A stretch of 64,000 nucleotides of DNA from Pseudomonas protegens (GTDB lineage: Bacteria > Pseudomonadota > Gammaproteobacteria > Pseudomonadales > Pseudomonadaceae). Within the stretch, counting starts at the first letter, position 1. Each line of letters opens with the position of its first letter. The stretch spans positions 2,604,001 through 2,668,000 of the forward strand of contig NZ_CP031396.1 in NCBI RefSeq assembly GCF_003363755.1. The letters run 5' to 3'. The position numbers and the translations under genes were made by a program. The notes under the pieces are model-generated. The model worked only from the letters and a program-made list of their open reading frames with translations. It did not search any database and was not told the DNA's origin. Below are positions 1-8,599 of this stretch, one piece after another.

Positions 1-1870
1 CCATGGCCGCCAGACGCACCGCAACGTTGGCCGCACCATAGCCGGCGTAGCCGTTCTTGCGCTGGATGATCTCGAAGAAGAACCGCCCCTCGAACGGTTC
101 GGTGTAGACGTGAAACAGCTCGCCGCCCTGGGCATCGCGGTCATACAGGACGTTGTAGTAGGCCAGTTCGCTGAGAAACTCGTCGTCGAAATCAAAACGC
201 GCCGCCAGGTCGTCGTAGTAATTGAGCGGAATATCCAGCAGCGGCACTCCGGCCTGCTTGGCCCGGCTGACCTCGGCAAAAAGGTCGTCGCAGTCGAAGG
301 CAATGTGATGCACCCCGCTACCACGATAACTGGACAGCGCGTGGGAGATCGCGGTGTTGCGGTTCTCCGAGATGTTCAGCGGCAAGCGGATCGAGCTGCA
401 ACGGCTGCGCAGGGCGCGGCTTTTCACCAGGCCATAAGGATCGGGCAGCACCACTTCATCATCGGCCTCGAAATCCAGCAGGCTCTTGTAGAACAGCGCC
501 CAACTGTCGAGGCTGTCCGCCGGCAGGGCCATGGCCATGTGGTCGATACGCTTGAGGCCGCCCTTGGCCTGCACACCGTCATGCATGTTGAAGTCGGTGT
601 CGTACAGGTGCTGGCCGCCCTGCTGCGGGTCCACCAGATAGATCAGGCTGCCATCGGGCTCGCGCACCGCCGCCAGTTCCAGCTCGTTGGGGCCTACAAG
701 CCCGCGATAAGGCTGGCCCTTGTAGGCCACCGCCCGCTCCAGAGCCTTGGCGCTGTCCTTGACCCGGATGGCCGTGGCACACACCGAAGGGCCATGGGCC
801 TCGAAGAAGCTGTGGGCGAAGGAATAGGGCTCGGAGTTGAGGATCAGGTTGATATCGCCCTGGCGCATCAGGCTCACGTTCTTGGAACGATGCTGTCCGG
901 CCTTGGCAAAACCCAGGCGTTCCAGCCAGCTCCCCAGCTTGGCGCCCAGGGCATCGTCCACCGCGAACTCAAGGAACTCGGTGCCGCCATAGGCTTCAAC
1001 CGCTGGCGGGGCGAACAGCGTGTCCAGGTTGGCCACCGGCTGCGCCTCCTGCAGCAGGCGCTCGCGGGTCTTCTCCTCCAGGTACAGCAAGGAGCGCAAG
1101 CCGTCGGCGGCATTGGCCCGCGGCGGCGCGGCGCGAAAGCCGTCGTTGAAGATTTCCAGGGACAGCGGCCCGGTGTAGCCGCTCTTGATGATCGGCGCCA
1201 GAAAGCCCGGCAGATCGAACTCGCCCTGGCCCGGAAAACAGCGGAAATGCCGGCTCCACTCCAGTACATCCATGGCCAGGATCGGCGCATCGGCCATCTG
1301 CACGAAGAAGATCTTGTCCCCGGGAATCTCGGCAATCGCCGCCGGGTCGCCCTTGAGCGACAGGGTATGGAAGCTGTCCAGCAACACCCCGAGGTTGGGG
1401 TGATCGGCGCTGCGCACGATGTCCCAGACCTGTTGATAGGTATTCACGTGACGGCCCCAGGCCAGGGCTTCGTAGCCGATGCGCAAGCCGCGCAGCGCGG
1501 CCCGTTCGGCCAACAGGTGCAAATCATCGATGAGAATCTGCCGGTCCCCGAGGCTGTCGGCCTGGGCGTTGCTGCACACCAGCACCAGGTCGGTGCCCAG
1601 CTCCTGCATCAAGTCGAACTTGCGTTCGGCACGTTCCAGGTTGCGCGACAGGCGATCGCGGCGGCAGCCCTCGAAATCCCGGAATGGCTGGAACAGGGTG
1701 ATGGCGATCCCCAGGTCGGCGCACATCTGCCTGATTTCCCGAGGGCTACCGTCGTAATAGAGAAGGTCGTTCTCGAAAATCTCCACCCCATCGAAGCCGG
1801 CGGCGGCGATGGCTTCGAGTTTTTCCGGCAGGGTGCCGCTCAAGGAAACGGTGGCAATGGAACGCTGCAT
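1..1870 (-). CDS. quiC: 3-dehydroshikimate dehydratase, two-domain QuiC type (3' end cut by window edge)
   Basis: The enzyme converts 3-dehydroshikimate to protocatechuate, linking quinate/shikimate use to the protocatechuate branch. Residues about 1-270 form a sugar-phosphate-isomerase-like TIM barrel. The metal ligands expected from the characterised P. putida QuiC1 fall at the same numbers here: E134 (GYEALAWG), D165 (LLDSFH), Q191 (VQMADAP) and E239 (LEIFND). The C-terminal half resembles 4-hydroxyphenylpyruvate dioxygenase of the vicinal-oxygen-chelate fold, with ligand-like RIDHMA, GVHHIAFD and FFEIIQRK. About 623 codons are visible and the C-terminus lies outside the window. The ATG at 1870-1868 is followed by MQRSIATVSL, the normal family start. 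A PcaR-type palindrome lies about 110 bp upstream. The role of the dioxygenase-like half in this fusion is uncertain. Confidence 0.93.
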   Translation of the reverse strand, partial: MQRSIATVSLSGTLPEKLEAIAAAGFDGVEIFENDLLYYDGSPREIRQMCADLGIAITLFQPFRDFEGCRRDRLSRNLERAERKFDLMQELGTDLVLVCSNAQADSLGDRQILIDDLHLLAERAALRGLRIGYEALAWGRHVNTYQQVWDIVRSADHPNLGVLLDSFHTLSLKGDPAAIAEIPGDKIFFVQMADAPILAMDVLEWSRHFRCFPGQGEFDLPGFLAPIIKSGYTGPLSLEIFNDGFRAAPPRANAADGLRSLLYLEEKTRERLLQEAQPVANLDTLFAPPAVEAYGGTEFLEFAVDDALGAKLGSWLERLGFAKAGQHRSKNVSLMRQGDINLILNSEPYSFAHSFFEAHGPSVCATAIRVKDSAKALERAVAYKGQPYRGLVGPNELELAAVREPDGSLIYLVDPQQGGQHLYDTDFNMHDGVQAKGGLKRIDHMAMALPADSLDSWALFYKSLLDFEADDEVVLPDPYGLVKSRALRSRCSSIRLPLNISENRNTAISHALSSYRGSGVHHIAFDCDDLFAEVSRAKQAGVPLLDIPLNYYDDLAARFDFDDEFLSELAYYNVLYDRDAQGGELFHVYTEPFEGRFFFEIIQRKNGYAGYGAANVAVRLAAM

Positions 1871-1975
1871 GATTGAACTCCCGGGGGATGACGGCCGGTG
1901 GCACCCGAGCCTTTTATTCGATGTTGCGGATTATTCCACAGCATGATTTAAAGTGTACGAACCAGTTAGTTTTGT

Positions 1976-1990
1976 GTTCGATTATCGAAC
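1976..1990. promoter_or_regulatory. PcaR/PcaU-type (IclR family) operator upstream of quiC
   Basis: The 15-bp palindrome GTTCGATTATCGAAC has perfect 7-bp arms around a central base. Read on the other strand it is GTTCGATAATCGAAC, one base from the PcaR/PcaU operator known from Pseudomonas and Acinetobacter (GTTCGATAATCGCAC). It lies about 105 bp before the quiC start. A second copy differing at one base lies before the Gfo/Idh gene at 8399-8413. Binding by the IclR-family protein encoded at 8730-9509, or by a PcaR encoded elsewhere, is inferred. Confidence 0.75.
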
Positions 1991-2292
1991 AAAAAGCCGC
2001 TTGGCGAATTGACGATTTTTCAGCCACTGCGCACCATCGACAGCACATTGAGCCGCCCCAAGAAACCGTGGCTTCAATCACCCAGACCCAGAACACACCA
2101 TAAAAATTTTAAAAATCGGGTACATCCTCATGCTTGCACTCAACGCCCCGCCCTGCTGCTCATCCCTTTGGCTCGCGCCTGGAACGGCCTCAATCGGCAC
2201 CCTGGATCACGACCCGCTACTGCCCTGAGCGGATCGTCGTACCGATGGCGTTCGCCGGCCCGCAATTAACGGCTCGACGAACCAAACCAGCC

Positions 2293-2375
2293 GATCAATC
2301 ACCCAGTCCCTGGCGCTCATGCCCTCGCTGACGATTGATCACGCGCCCTTGAGTTCCGACGAGCCCTGGCTCGTC
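2293..2375 (+). promoter_or_regulatory. Inverted repeats in the leader of the MFS transporter gene
   Basis: GATCAATC at 2293-2300 is repeated inverted as GATTGATC at 2333-2340. A second hairpin, GACGAGCC/GGCTCGTC with a two-base loop, occupies 2358-2375, only 13 bp before the transporter start. No T-tract follows, so it is not a classical terminator; it could fold in the mRNA leader or be an operator. The rest of the 1871-2388 gap holds no gene I can support: an AT-rich stretch near 2100 and the palindrome at 1976-1990 are its only other marks. Confidence 0.35.
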
Positions 2376-2388
2376 AGTCACTGAACGG

Positions 2389-3732
2389 ATGGCCTATATG
2401 ATTCCTTCCCAAAGCTCTCGCATCGCCCCGAGCCTCAGTGTTGCCGGCGGCATCGGCGACAAGATCCGCGGCGCCATGGCCGTCGGCAAGACCCGCTGGG
2501 GCATGCTCGCCCTGGTGTTCTTCGCCACCACCCTGAACTACATCGATCGCGCCGCACTGGGCGTGATGCAGCCGATCCTGGCCAAGGAAATGAACTGGAC
2601 GGCGATGGACTACGCCAATATCAACTTCTGGTTCCAGGTCGGTTACGCCGTGGGCTTCGTGCTGCAAGGGCGCCTGATCGACCGAGTCGGCGTGAAACGG
2701 GTGTTCTTCTTCGCCGTGCTGCTCTGGAGCCTGGCCACCGGCGCCCATGGCCTGGCCACTTCGGCGGCAGGCTTCATGGTTTGCCGCTTCATTCTCGGGC
2801 TCACTGAAGCCGCCAACTACCCGGCCTGCGTGAAGACCACGCGCCTGTGGTTCCCGGCCGGCGAACGCGCGGTAGCCACCGGCATCTTCAACGCCGGGAC
2901 CAACGTCGGCGCTATGTTCACCCCCATGCTGCTGCCGTTGATCCTCCACGCCTGGGGCTGGCAAGCGGCGTTCCTGTGTATGGCGGCACTGGGCGGCGTC
3001 TGGTTGCTGTTCTGGGGCCTGAAGTACTTCAACCCGGAAGATCACCCCAGCGTCAAAGCCTCGGAACTGGCCTATATCCAGCAACAGGTGGAACCCGAGC
3101 CGACCCGCGTGCCCTTCAGCCGCATCCTGCGCATGCGCGGCACCTGGGCCTTCGCCCTGGCCTACTCGCTGACCGCGCCGGTGTTCTGGTTCTACCTGTA
3201 CTGGCTGCCGCCGTTCCTCAACCAGCAGTACAACCTGGGAATCAACGTCACCCAGATGGGCATCCCGCTGATCATCATCTACCTGACCGCCGACTTCGGC
3301 AGCGTCGGTGGCGGCATCCTCTCCTCGTTCCTGATCGGACGCGGCATGAACCCGATCAAGGCGCGGCTGCTGTCGATGTTCCTGTTCGCCTGCTGCATCA
3401 TCGGCGTGATCATGGCCGCCGGCACCGCCAACCTGTGGCTGGCCGTGTTCGCCATCTCCCTGGGGATCGGTGCCCACCAGGCCTGGACCGCCAACATCTG
3501 GAGCCTGGTGATGGACTACACGCCCAAGCACATGATGAGCACCGTGTTCGGCTTTGGCGGCATGTGCGCGGCCATCGGCGGCATGTTCATGACCCAGATC
3601 GTCGGCCACATCCTCACCGTCACCAACAACAACTACACCCTGCTGTTCACCCTGATCCCGGCCATGTACTTCCTCGCCCTGACCTGGATGTACTTCATGG
3701 CCCCGCGCAAGATTCCTCACGTAGAAGACTGA
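2389..3732 (+). CDS. MFS transporter of the anion:cation symporter type, probable quinate/shikimate or related acid uptake
   Basis: The 447-residue protein has about 12 membrane segments and the anion:cation symporter family look: an early [15 protein letters not shown] segment in TM1, [11 protein letters not shown] in the first cytoplasmic loop and [10 protein letters not shown] in TM4. It is divergent from quiC and followed after a terminator by a chemoreceptor gene, so uptake of a hydroaromatic acid feeding quiC is the most likely role. The substrate cannot be read from sequence. Two in-frame ATGs occur at 2389 and 2398, neither with a strong Shine-Dalgarno; the longer form is given. A hairpin just upstream could affect initiation. 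Confidence 0.85.
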   Translation: MAYMIPSQSSRIAPSLSVAGGIGDKIRGAMAVGKTRWGMLALVFFATTLNYIDRAALGVMQPILAKEMNWTAMDYANINFWFQVGYAVGFVLQGRLIDRVGVKRVFFFAVLLWSLATGAHGLATSAAGFMVCRFILGLTEAANYPACVKTTRLWFPAGERAVATGIFNAGTNVGAMFTPMLLPLILHAWGWQAAFLCMAALGGVWLLFWGLKYFNPEDHPSVKASELAYIQQQVEPEPTRVPFSRILRMRGTWAFALAYSLTAPVFWFYLYWLPPFLNQQYNLGINVTQMGIPLIIIYLTADFGSVGGGILSSFLIGRGMNPIKARLLSMFLFACCIIGVIMAAGTANLWLAVFAISLGIGAHQAWTANIWSLVMDYTPKHMMSTVFGFGGMCAAIGGMFMTQIVGHILTVTNNNYTLLFTLIPAMYFLALTWMYFMAPRKIPHVED

Positions 3733-3743
3733 TGCTCCTTTCA

Positions 3744-3774
3744 CGCAGGCCCGCCCAGGGCCTGCGTTTTTTTT
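3744..3774 (+). terminator. Intrinsic terminator after the MFS gene
   Basis: A perfect 9-bp stem CGCAGGCCC/GGGCCTGCG (3744-3752 and 3758-3766) with a five-base loop is followed by eight T residues (3767-3774). It separates the transporter transcript from the chemoreceptor gene 48 bp downstream. Confidence 0.9.
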
Positions 3775-3821
3775 ATCGCCACCCTCCCCCCTTTTGTTTT
3801 TCCACACTCGGAGATCGTCCC

Positions 3822-5444
3822 ATGACGCTGGGTAACCTGAGCATCGCCAAACGCGCCGTGATCAGCTTCGGCGTGATTGCCCTGCTGGTCCTGCTGCAGG
3901 GGCTGTTCGCCCTCAAGCAAGTGGCCGAAGTCCGCGCCACCGGCCAGCACACCGAAAACATTTCCCTGCCCAGCACCCGCTACCTGGGAGAAGTGCGCGA
4001 CTACGTATTGAGCATCCGCGTGCTGAGCCTGCGCATGGCCCTCAACCGTGAACCCAAAGTGCTGGAAAGCACCATTGCCCGCCTGCATCAGGTGCAAGCC
4101 TGGCTCGACCAGGCCCTGGCCAGGTTCGCGCCGCTGGTGGGCGATCACAACCGGGTGCAGTACGAGACATTCCTCGCCACGGTCAAGAGCTACCAACAGG
4201 CCCTGGCCCAGTACGAAGCCCTGTCCCAGGACAATCGCAGCAGCGAGATGACGGCCCTGCTCAACGGCAGGATCCAGGATTACTCGACCCAGACCGGCGA
4301 CCAGTTCGCCGAACTGATGAACCTGACCGCCGAGGAAGTCAGCCAGTCGGCCCAGCATGCAGACGCGCTGTACACCCAGGTCAAAGTCACGGTGATCGGC
4401 GCCCTGATCGCCGTCGCCCTGCTGACCCTGTGCCTGGCCTGGCTGCTGATTCGCAGCATCGTCATGCCCATCCGCCAGGCCGTGGGCGTGGCCGAGCAAG
4501 TGGCCGCCGGTGATCTCAGCCGCCCGATCCACAGCGAGGGCAGCGATGAAACCGCGCGCCTGCTCAAGGCCCTGGCCAGCATGCAGGCCAGCCTGCGTGA
4601 AACCCTGCAACTGATCAGCAGCACCTCGACCCAACTGGCCGCCGCCGCGCAACAGATGAGCCAGAGCACCCACCAGGACTCCAGCCGCCTGCAGCAGCAA
4701 CACAACGAAATCGAGCAAGCGGCCACCGCGGTCAACGAGATGACCGCGGCCGTCGAGGAAGTGGCGCGCAACGCGGTGTCCACCTCCGACACCACCCGCC
4801 AATCCACCGCCCAGGCCGCCCAGGGACAGACCCGGGTGATCGAGACCCTGGACTCGATCCAGGCCATGAGCAGCGATGTCGGCACCGCCCTGCAGCAAGT
4901 GCAGACCCTGGCCGAGCAGTCACGGGAAATCGGCAAGGTGCTGGACGTGATCCGCGCCATCGCCGAACAGACCAACCTGCTGGCCCTGAACGCCGCCATC
5001 GAGGCCGCGCGGGCTGGTGAAGCCGGGCGTGGTTTTGCCGTAGTGGCAGACGAAGTGCGGGCCCTGGCCCATCGCACCCAGCAGTCGACCCAGGAAATCG
5101 AACAGATGATCGGCCGGGTCCAGGGCGACACCGACAGCGTGGTGCAGTCGATGCACGGCAACAGTCAGCGGGTGGCCCAGACCCTGTCCATCGCCGAACA
5201 GGCCGGGCTGGCCCTGGGGGAAATCACCCGGGCCATGGAGCAGATCCACGAGCGCAACCTGGTGATCGCCAGTGCCTCGGAAGAACAGGCCCAGGTGGCC
5301 CGTGAAGTGGACCGCAATCTGCTGAACATCCGCGACCTGTCCCTGGAAAGCGCCGATGCCGCCACGCGCACCAACGCCACCAGCCAGGAGCTGTCGCACC
5401 TGGCGGCCGGCCTGCAGAACCTGGTGGTGCGCTTCCGCTTCTGA
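3822..5444 (+). CDS. Methyl-accepting chemotaxis protein with four-helix-bundle-like sensor domain
   Basis: This is a 540-residue chemoreceptor. TM1 is about residues 11-31, a roughly 155-residue periplasmic helical sensor region without a PAS/Cache look follows, then TM2 about 189-210, a HAMP domain (about 211-265) and the signalling domain. The conserved hairpin tip ([19 protein letters not shown] and FAVVADEVR) is intact. The ATG at 3822 follows CGGAGATCGTCCC, a fair Shine-Dalgarno. Placement beside quiC and the MFS gene suggests taxis toward hydroaromatic or aromatic acids, like the PcaY receptor of P. putida; that ligand is inferred from context only. Confidence 0.9.
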   Translation: MTLGNLSIAKRAVISFGVIALLVLLQGLFALKQVAEVRATGQHTENISLPSTRYLGEVRDYVLSIRVLSLRMALNREPKVLESTIARLHQVQAWLDQALARFAPLVGDHNRVQYETFLATVKSYQQALAQYEALSQDNRSSEMTALLNGRIQDYSTQTGDQFAELMNLTAEEVSQSAQHADALYTQVKVTVIGALIAVALLTLCLAWLLIRSIVMPIRQAVGVAEQVAAGDLSRPIHSEGSDETARLLKALASMQASLRETLQLISSTSTQLAAAAQQMSQSTHQDSSRLQQQHNEIEQAATAVNEMTAAVEEVARNAVSTSDTTRQSTAQAAQGQTRVIETLDSIQAMSSDVGTALQQVQTLAEQSREIGKVLDVIRAIAEQTNLLALNAAIEAARAGEAGRGFAVVADEVRALAHRTQQSTQEIEQMIGRVQGDTDSVVQSMHGNSQRVAQTLSIAEQAGLALGEITRAMEQIHERNLVIASASEEQAQVAREVDRNLLNIRDLSLESADAATRTNATSQELSHLAAGLQNLVVRFRF

Positions 5445-5450
5445 GCCGTC

Positions 5451-6329
5451 TCAGCGGCGGCGTTGCTGCCAGGCCGCCGCCAGCCCGCTGAGGCAGATCA
5501 CGGCGATGCCCACTTGGGTAATCGCATCCGGCGTGTGGCTGAACAGCAGCCAGCCCAGCAGCCCGGCAAAGACAATCTGGCAATAGCCGAAGGGCGCCAG
5601 CAGCGCCGGCGCCGCATGGCGAAAGGCCTGGGTCAGGAACAGGTGGGCGCACATGCCACAGGCCCCCAGCGCCAGCATCAGCACGCCATGGACAATCCCC
5701 GGGGTCTGCCAGAAGAACGGCACCAGCGCCGTCATCACCAGGGTGTTGCACAACCCGGCGAAGAAGTTGCTGGTGGTGGGGCTGTCGTGCTCGGCCAGCT
5801 TGCGGGTCAGCAGTTGATAGAAGCAGAAGAACAGCGCCGAACAGAACGGCAGCAGCACCGCCGGCGTGAAGAGTTCACCGCCCGGGTGGACGATGATCAG
5901 CACCCCGACAAAACCGCAGATCACCGCCAGCCACTGGCCGCGGGTCACCTGCTCGCCGAGCAAGGGCACCGACAACGCGGTGACCAGCACCGGCGCGAGA
6001 AAGTTGACCGCCGTGGCCTCGGCCAGGGGGATGAACAGCAGCGCCGAGGTGAACAGCAAGCTGGTGCTGAGCAGGCACAAGGCCCGCAGCACTTGCAGCA
6101 GCGGTCGCTTGCTGCGCAGCACCCGCAGGCCGGATTGCGGCAGGAAGATCCCGGCCATCAGCAAGGTATGGACCAGGTATCGGGCCCAGACCACAATGAT
6201 CACCGGGAAGAACCCCGAGAGGTATTTGGACAGGGCATCGTGGCTGGCGAACAGGAAGGTCGCCAGGACGATCAGCAGGATGCCCTTGAAAGGCTGATTG
6301 ACCCCGGAAAGGGGCGTGCTGCGGGTCAT
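5451..6329 (-). CDS. EamA/DMT-family transporter
   Basis: The 292-residue protein has about ten hydrophobic helices in two EamA repeats (about residues 15-145 and 155-287), the drug/metabolite-transporter architecture. The second repeat ends in a basic tail (QQRRR). It converges on the chemoreceptor gene with a 6-bp gap. It sits inside the hydroaromatic island, but whether it exports or imports a pathway compound is unknown. The ATG at 6329 is the only reasonable start. Confidence 0.85.
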   Translation of the reverse strand: MTRSTPLSGVNQPFKGILLIVLATFLFASHDALSKYLSGFFPVIIVVWARYLVHTLLMAGIFLPQSGLRVLRSKRPLLQVLRALCLLSTSLLFTSALLFIPLAEATAVNFLAPVLVTALSVPLLGEQVTRGQWLAVICGFVGVLIIVHPGGELFTPAVLLPFCSALFFCFYQLLTRKLAEHDSPTTSNFFAGLCNTLVMTALVPFFWQTPGIVHGVLMLALGACGMCAHLFLTQAFRHAAPALLAPFGYCQIVFAGLLGWLLFSHTPDAITQVGIAVICLSGLAAAWQQRRR

Positions 6330-6360
6330 GGGCTTTCCTTGAAGGTGATTGAAGACACAG

Positions 6361-6417
6361 CTTCGCCGGCAAGCTGGCTCCTAGCGGGTATTTGTAGGAG
6401 CCGGCTTGCCGGCGAAA
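6361..6417. repeat. REP doublet
   Basis: Two inverted copies of the Pseudomonas REP palindrome face each other, TTCGCCGGCAAGCTGGCTCC and GGAGCCGGCTTGCCGGCGAA, separated by an 11-base spacer. It lies between the EamA gene and the isomerase gene. Confidence 0.85.
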
Positions 6418-6431
6418 GCCCTCCCGCCCAC

Positions 6432-7247
6432 TCAGGTCCTGGCCAGCAGCGCGCGAGTTGCATCCAGCGCCATCTGTGCCCGCTGCAAGGCACTCACGCC
6501 CTGTTCGAGCAATTGCACCGTGGGAATTTCCAGGCTCAGGGGCAACTCCGGCGGCAGACACTTGAGCAACCCCGCCAGATCACAATCGCCCTCCCCTGGA
6601 AAGCGCCGCTCGTTACGGGCCTGGCGCAGGATCTCCTGCATGTCGTCCGGACGCGGCCCGGCCACGTCGCACAACTGCGCGTAACGCAGGCGCGCCGGAG
6701 CGACCTTGGCCAGGTCCGCCAGACGCGAACCCGAACGGTCGAAATGGAAGGCGTCCACCAGCACACAGCCATTGTCACGACCGGCGTTTTCCACCACCCG
6801 CACGGCCTGCTCCAGGTTACGCGCGTCGGTCCAGGGCATGAACTCCAGGTGCGGGTGCAACCCGTACTGCCGCGCCAGATCGCACAGGGCGGCGAAGTTG
6901 TCGGTCATGCGCGCCTCGTCCGGGTCATTGCCCGCCACCAGCAACTCGCTGGCGGCGAACTCGGCGCCCACCGCCAGCAGCGCTTCGAAGTCCCCCACCC
7001 GGGTCTGCGGCTTGAGCCGCAGGATCTCCACATCCAGCACCCGCACGCCGCTATCGCGCAGGCGCGCCAGGGTCTGGCGACGCAAGCCGGCATCCGCCAC
7101 CAGCGGGAAGTGATGCTCCTCCGGGGTCGCCGGTTCCAGGCGCAGGCCGACATGGCTGTAGCCGGCCCGGGCCGCCACCTCCACCATCTCCGGTGGCGAT
7201 AGCTCCAGCACGGTCAGGCTGGCCAGGGAAAAAATCCGCTCACTCAT
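6432..7247 (-). CDS. Sugar phosphate isomerase/epimerase-like TIM-barrel protein
   Basis: The 271-residue protein is of the AP-endonuclease-2/xylose-isomerase TIM-barrel family. Likely divalent-metal ligands are the E of HLEFMPW, the D of VLVDAFHFDRSG and the E of SLEIPT, the spacing typical of IolE/IolI-like enzymes. The ATG at 7247 is chosen because it follows the upstream dehydrogenase stop by 7 bp and opens the conserved barrel; longer in-frame starts lie inside that gene. The pair therefore forms an operon. It could be a second dehydroshikimate dehydratase or an isomerase acting on the product of its partner. The reaction is not known. Confidence 0.82.
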   Translation of the reverse strand: MSERIFSLASLTVLELSPPEMVEVAARAGYSHVGLRLEPATPEEHHFPLVADAGLRRQTLARLRDSGVRVLDVEILRLKPQTRVGDFEALLAVGAEFAASELLVAGNDPDEARMTDNFAALCDLARQYGLHPHLEFMPWTDARNLEQAVRVVENAGRDNGCVLVDAFHFDRSGSRLADLAKVAPARLRYAQLCDVAGPRPDDMQEILRQARNERRFPGEGDCDLAGLLKCLPPELPLSLEIPTVQLLEQGVSALQRAQMALDATRALLART

Positions 7248-7254
7248 CAGTCGT

Positions 7255-8307
7255 TCACTCAATCGGGGTGGGGGTGCAGGCGCGACCCGTGGCCGCGGCC
7301 TGGCGAATCGCTTCAACCAGCGCCAGGGTGCGCGCGGCATCGGCGGCACTGACCAGGGGCGCGACTTCGCCGCGGGCGACTTGGACGAAGTGCAGCAATT
7401 GCAAGCGCAGGGCCTCGCCCGGATCAAAGGCTTCCTGCTGCATCAGCAAGGGTTGATGCCAACCCTCCCCGGCTTCGGCGTAATGCCAGCGCTTGAGCTG
7501 GGGAATGCTCAGCGCGCCCTCGGTGCCGGCCAGCAGGTAGCAAGGCTGATCGGCCTGGCGCGGGTACACCGGGTTCTCCCCGGCATCCAGCTCCCAGCTC
7601 CAGGGCGCGGCCGCGGCATCGGAACCGGTCAGGCTGCCCAGGGCGCCGTTGTCGAACTGCAACAGCACCGCGGCGCAATCTTCGTTGGCGTAGCCGCGCA
7701 CGCTGTTGCTGGTGATGGCCTGCACTTGTCGCACTTCGCCACACAGGTGGCGCAACAGGTCCAGGTCGTGGATCAGGTTGGTCAGCAACATGCCGGCCCC
7801 GGCCTCGCGGCGCCAGGGAATATCGAAGTAGCTCTCGGGTTTGCGCAACTGCCAGAGCGCGGTGACGTTGGTCAGGCGACCCAAGGCGCCGCTGTGCACC
7901 AGTTCATGGGCACGGGCGATCAACGGGTTGTGTCGTCGATGGTGGCCCACCAGCACCGGCACGCCCGTGTTGCGCGATGCCGCCACCAGCTCGCGCACTT
8001 CATCCAGGTGCACACCCACGGGTTTTTCCAGCAGCACCGGCACGCCTGCGGCCAGGCAATCCAGGGCCGTGCTGACGTGGAGGTTGTTGGGATTGGCGAC
8101 GATCACCGCGTCCGGGCGAATGTCCTCCAGCAGGGTCCGGTGATCGCTGAAATGCGGCACCTGCCATTGCCCGGCAATGGCTTGCGCCTGGGGCCCGGGA
8201 TCGGCCACGGCGCACAGCCGGGCCTCGGCCAGGGTATTGAGGTGCTGGTAGTGCTGCTGCCCCATGTTGCCGACGCCGATCAGGGCAATGCGCAGTGGCG
8301 GGTTCAA
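7255..8307 (-). CDS. Gfo/Idh/MocA family NAD(P)-dependent oxidoreductase
   Basis: The 350-residue enzyme has an N-terminal Rossmann fold with the dinucleotide motif GVGNMGQQH (about residues 11-19), the family EKP motif (VLLEKPVGVH) and the catalytic-histidine segment NLIHDLDLL. Members oxidise sugars, inositols and, in some bacteria, hydroaromatic cyclitols. The start codon is TTG at 8307, chosen for a good Shine-Dalgarno (AAGAGGATC) and the normal MNPPLRIALIG opening. It is first in a two-gene operon with the TIM-barrel gene, behind a PcaR-type operator. Oxidation of quinate/shikimate or a related cyclitol is inferred. Confidence 0.85.
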   Translation of the reverse strand: MNPPLRIALIGVGNMGQQHYQHLNTLAEARLCAVADPGPQAQAIAGQWQVPHFSDHRTLLEDIRPDAVIVANPNNLHVSTALDCLAAGVPVLLEKPVGVHLDEVRELVAASRNTGVPVLVGHHRRHNPLIARAHELVHSGALGRLTNVTALWQLRKPESYFDIPWRREAGAGMLLTNLIHDLDLLRHLCGEVRQVQAITSNSVRGYANEDCAAVLLQFDNGALGSLTGSDAAAAPWSWELDAGENPVYPRQADQPCYLLAGTEGALSIPQLKRWHYAEAGEGWHQPLLMQQEAFDPGEALRLQLLHFVQVARGEVAPLVSAADAARTLALVEAIRQAAATGRACTPTPIE

Positions 8308-8398
8308 TGGAAGATCCTCTTGTGATTGTTATAGGGACAATGAATTCCAAATATTTAGAACTCAGTTCCACTTTCATACAAGAGGGATAAAAAATACC

Positions 8399-8413
8399 GT
8401 CCGATTATCGAAC
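8399..8413. promoter_or_regulatory. Second PcaR/PcaU-type operator, upstream of the Gfo/Idh operon
   Basis: GTCCGATTATCGAAC matches 14 of 15 bases of the palindrome at 1976-1990. Its centre is about 99 bp before the TTG start at 8307; the quiC copy is centred about 113 bp before its start. The matched motif and similar distance suggest both transcription units answer to one IclR-family regulator. Confidence 0.7.
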
Positions 8414-8438
8414 AGCTTTGTGCCGAGCCGAGGCTCGT

Positions 8439-8572
8439 GTAGCCGCTGCCGCAGGCTGCGAACAGCTGTGCAACAGACGCGGCGGTATCAAGGCCACCAC
8501 CTGCTCGACGGTAGATCGCCAAGCAAGGCCCTGCGGGCCTTTGCGCAGCCTCGCAGGCTCGGCAGCGGCTAC
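8439..8572. repeat. 134-bp inverted-ended repeat, copy 1
   Basis: The element begins GTAGCCGCTGCCG and ends with the exact reverse complement CGGCAGCGGCTAC. An internal terminator-like hairpin AAGGCCC-TGC-GGGCCTT lies near the right end. Copy 2 follows 27 bp downstream and is also 134 bp, differing at five positions. It has no coding capacity I can support. It looks like a small non-autonomous mobile element or a large REP-like unit. Confidence 0.85.
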
Positions 8573-8599
8573 AGAGGACAAGGCCATACCGAAGCCTTT

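Noticed and set aside
110..1876. 588-codon open frame on the plus strand opposite quiC
   Set aside because: It is antisense to a clearly conserved enzyme, has no recognisable motif and is explained by GC-rich codon use, which leaves few stops on the opposite strand.
2374..3807. 477-codon open frame opposite the MFS transporter
   Set aside because: Low-complexity His/Gln/Gly-rich translation of an antisense strand; the plus-strand transporter is unambiguous.
2847..3821. Extended N-terminus for the chemoreceptor reading through the MFS gene
   Set aside because: The upstream part is the MFS gene in another frame; the receptor begins with its own Shine-Dalgarno and TM1 at 3822.
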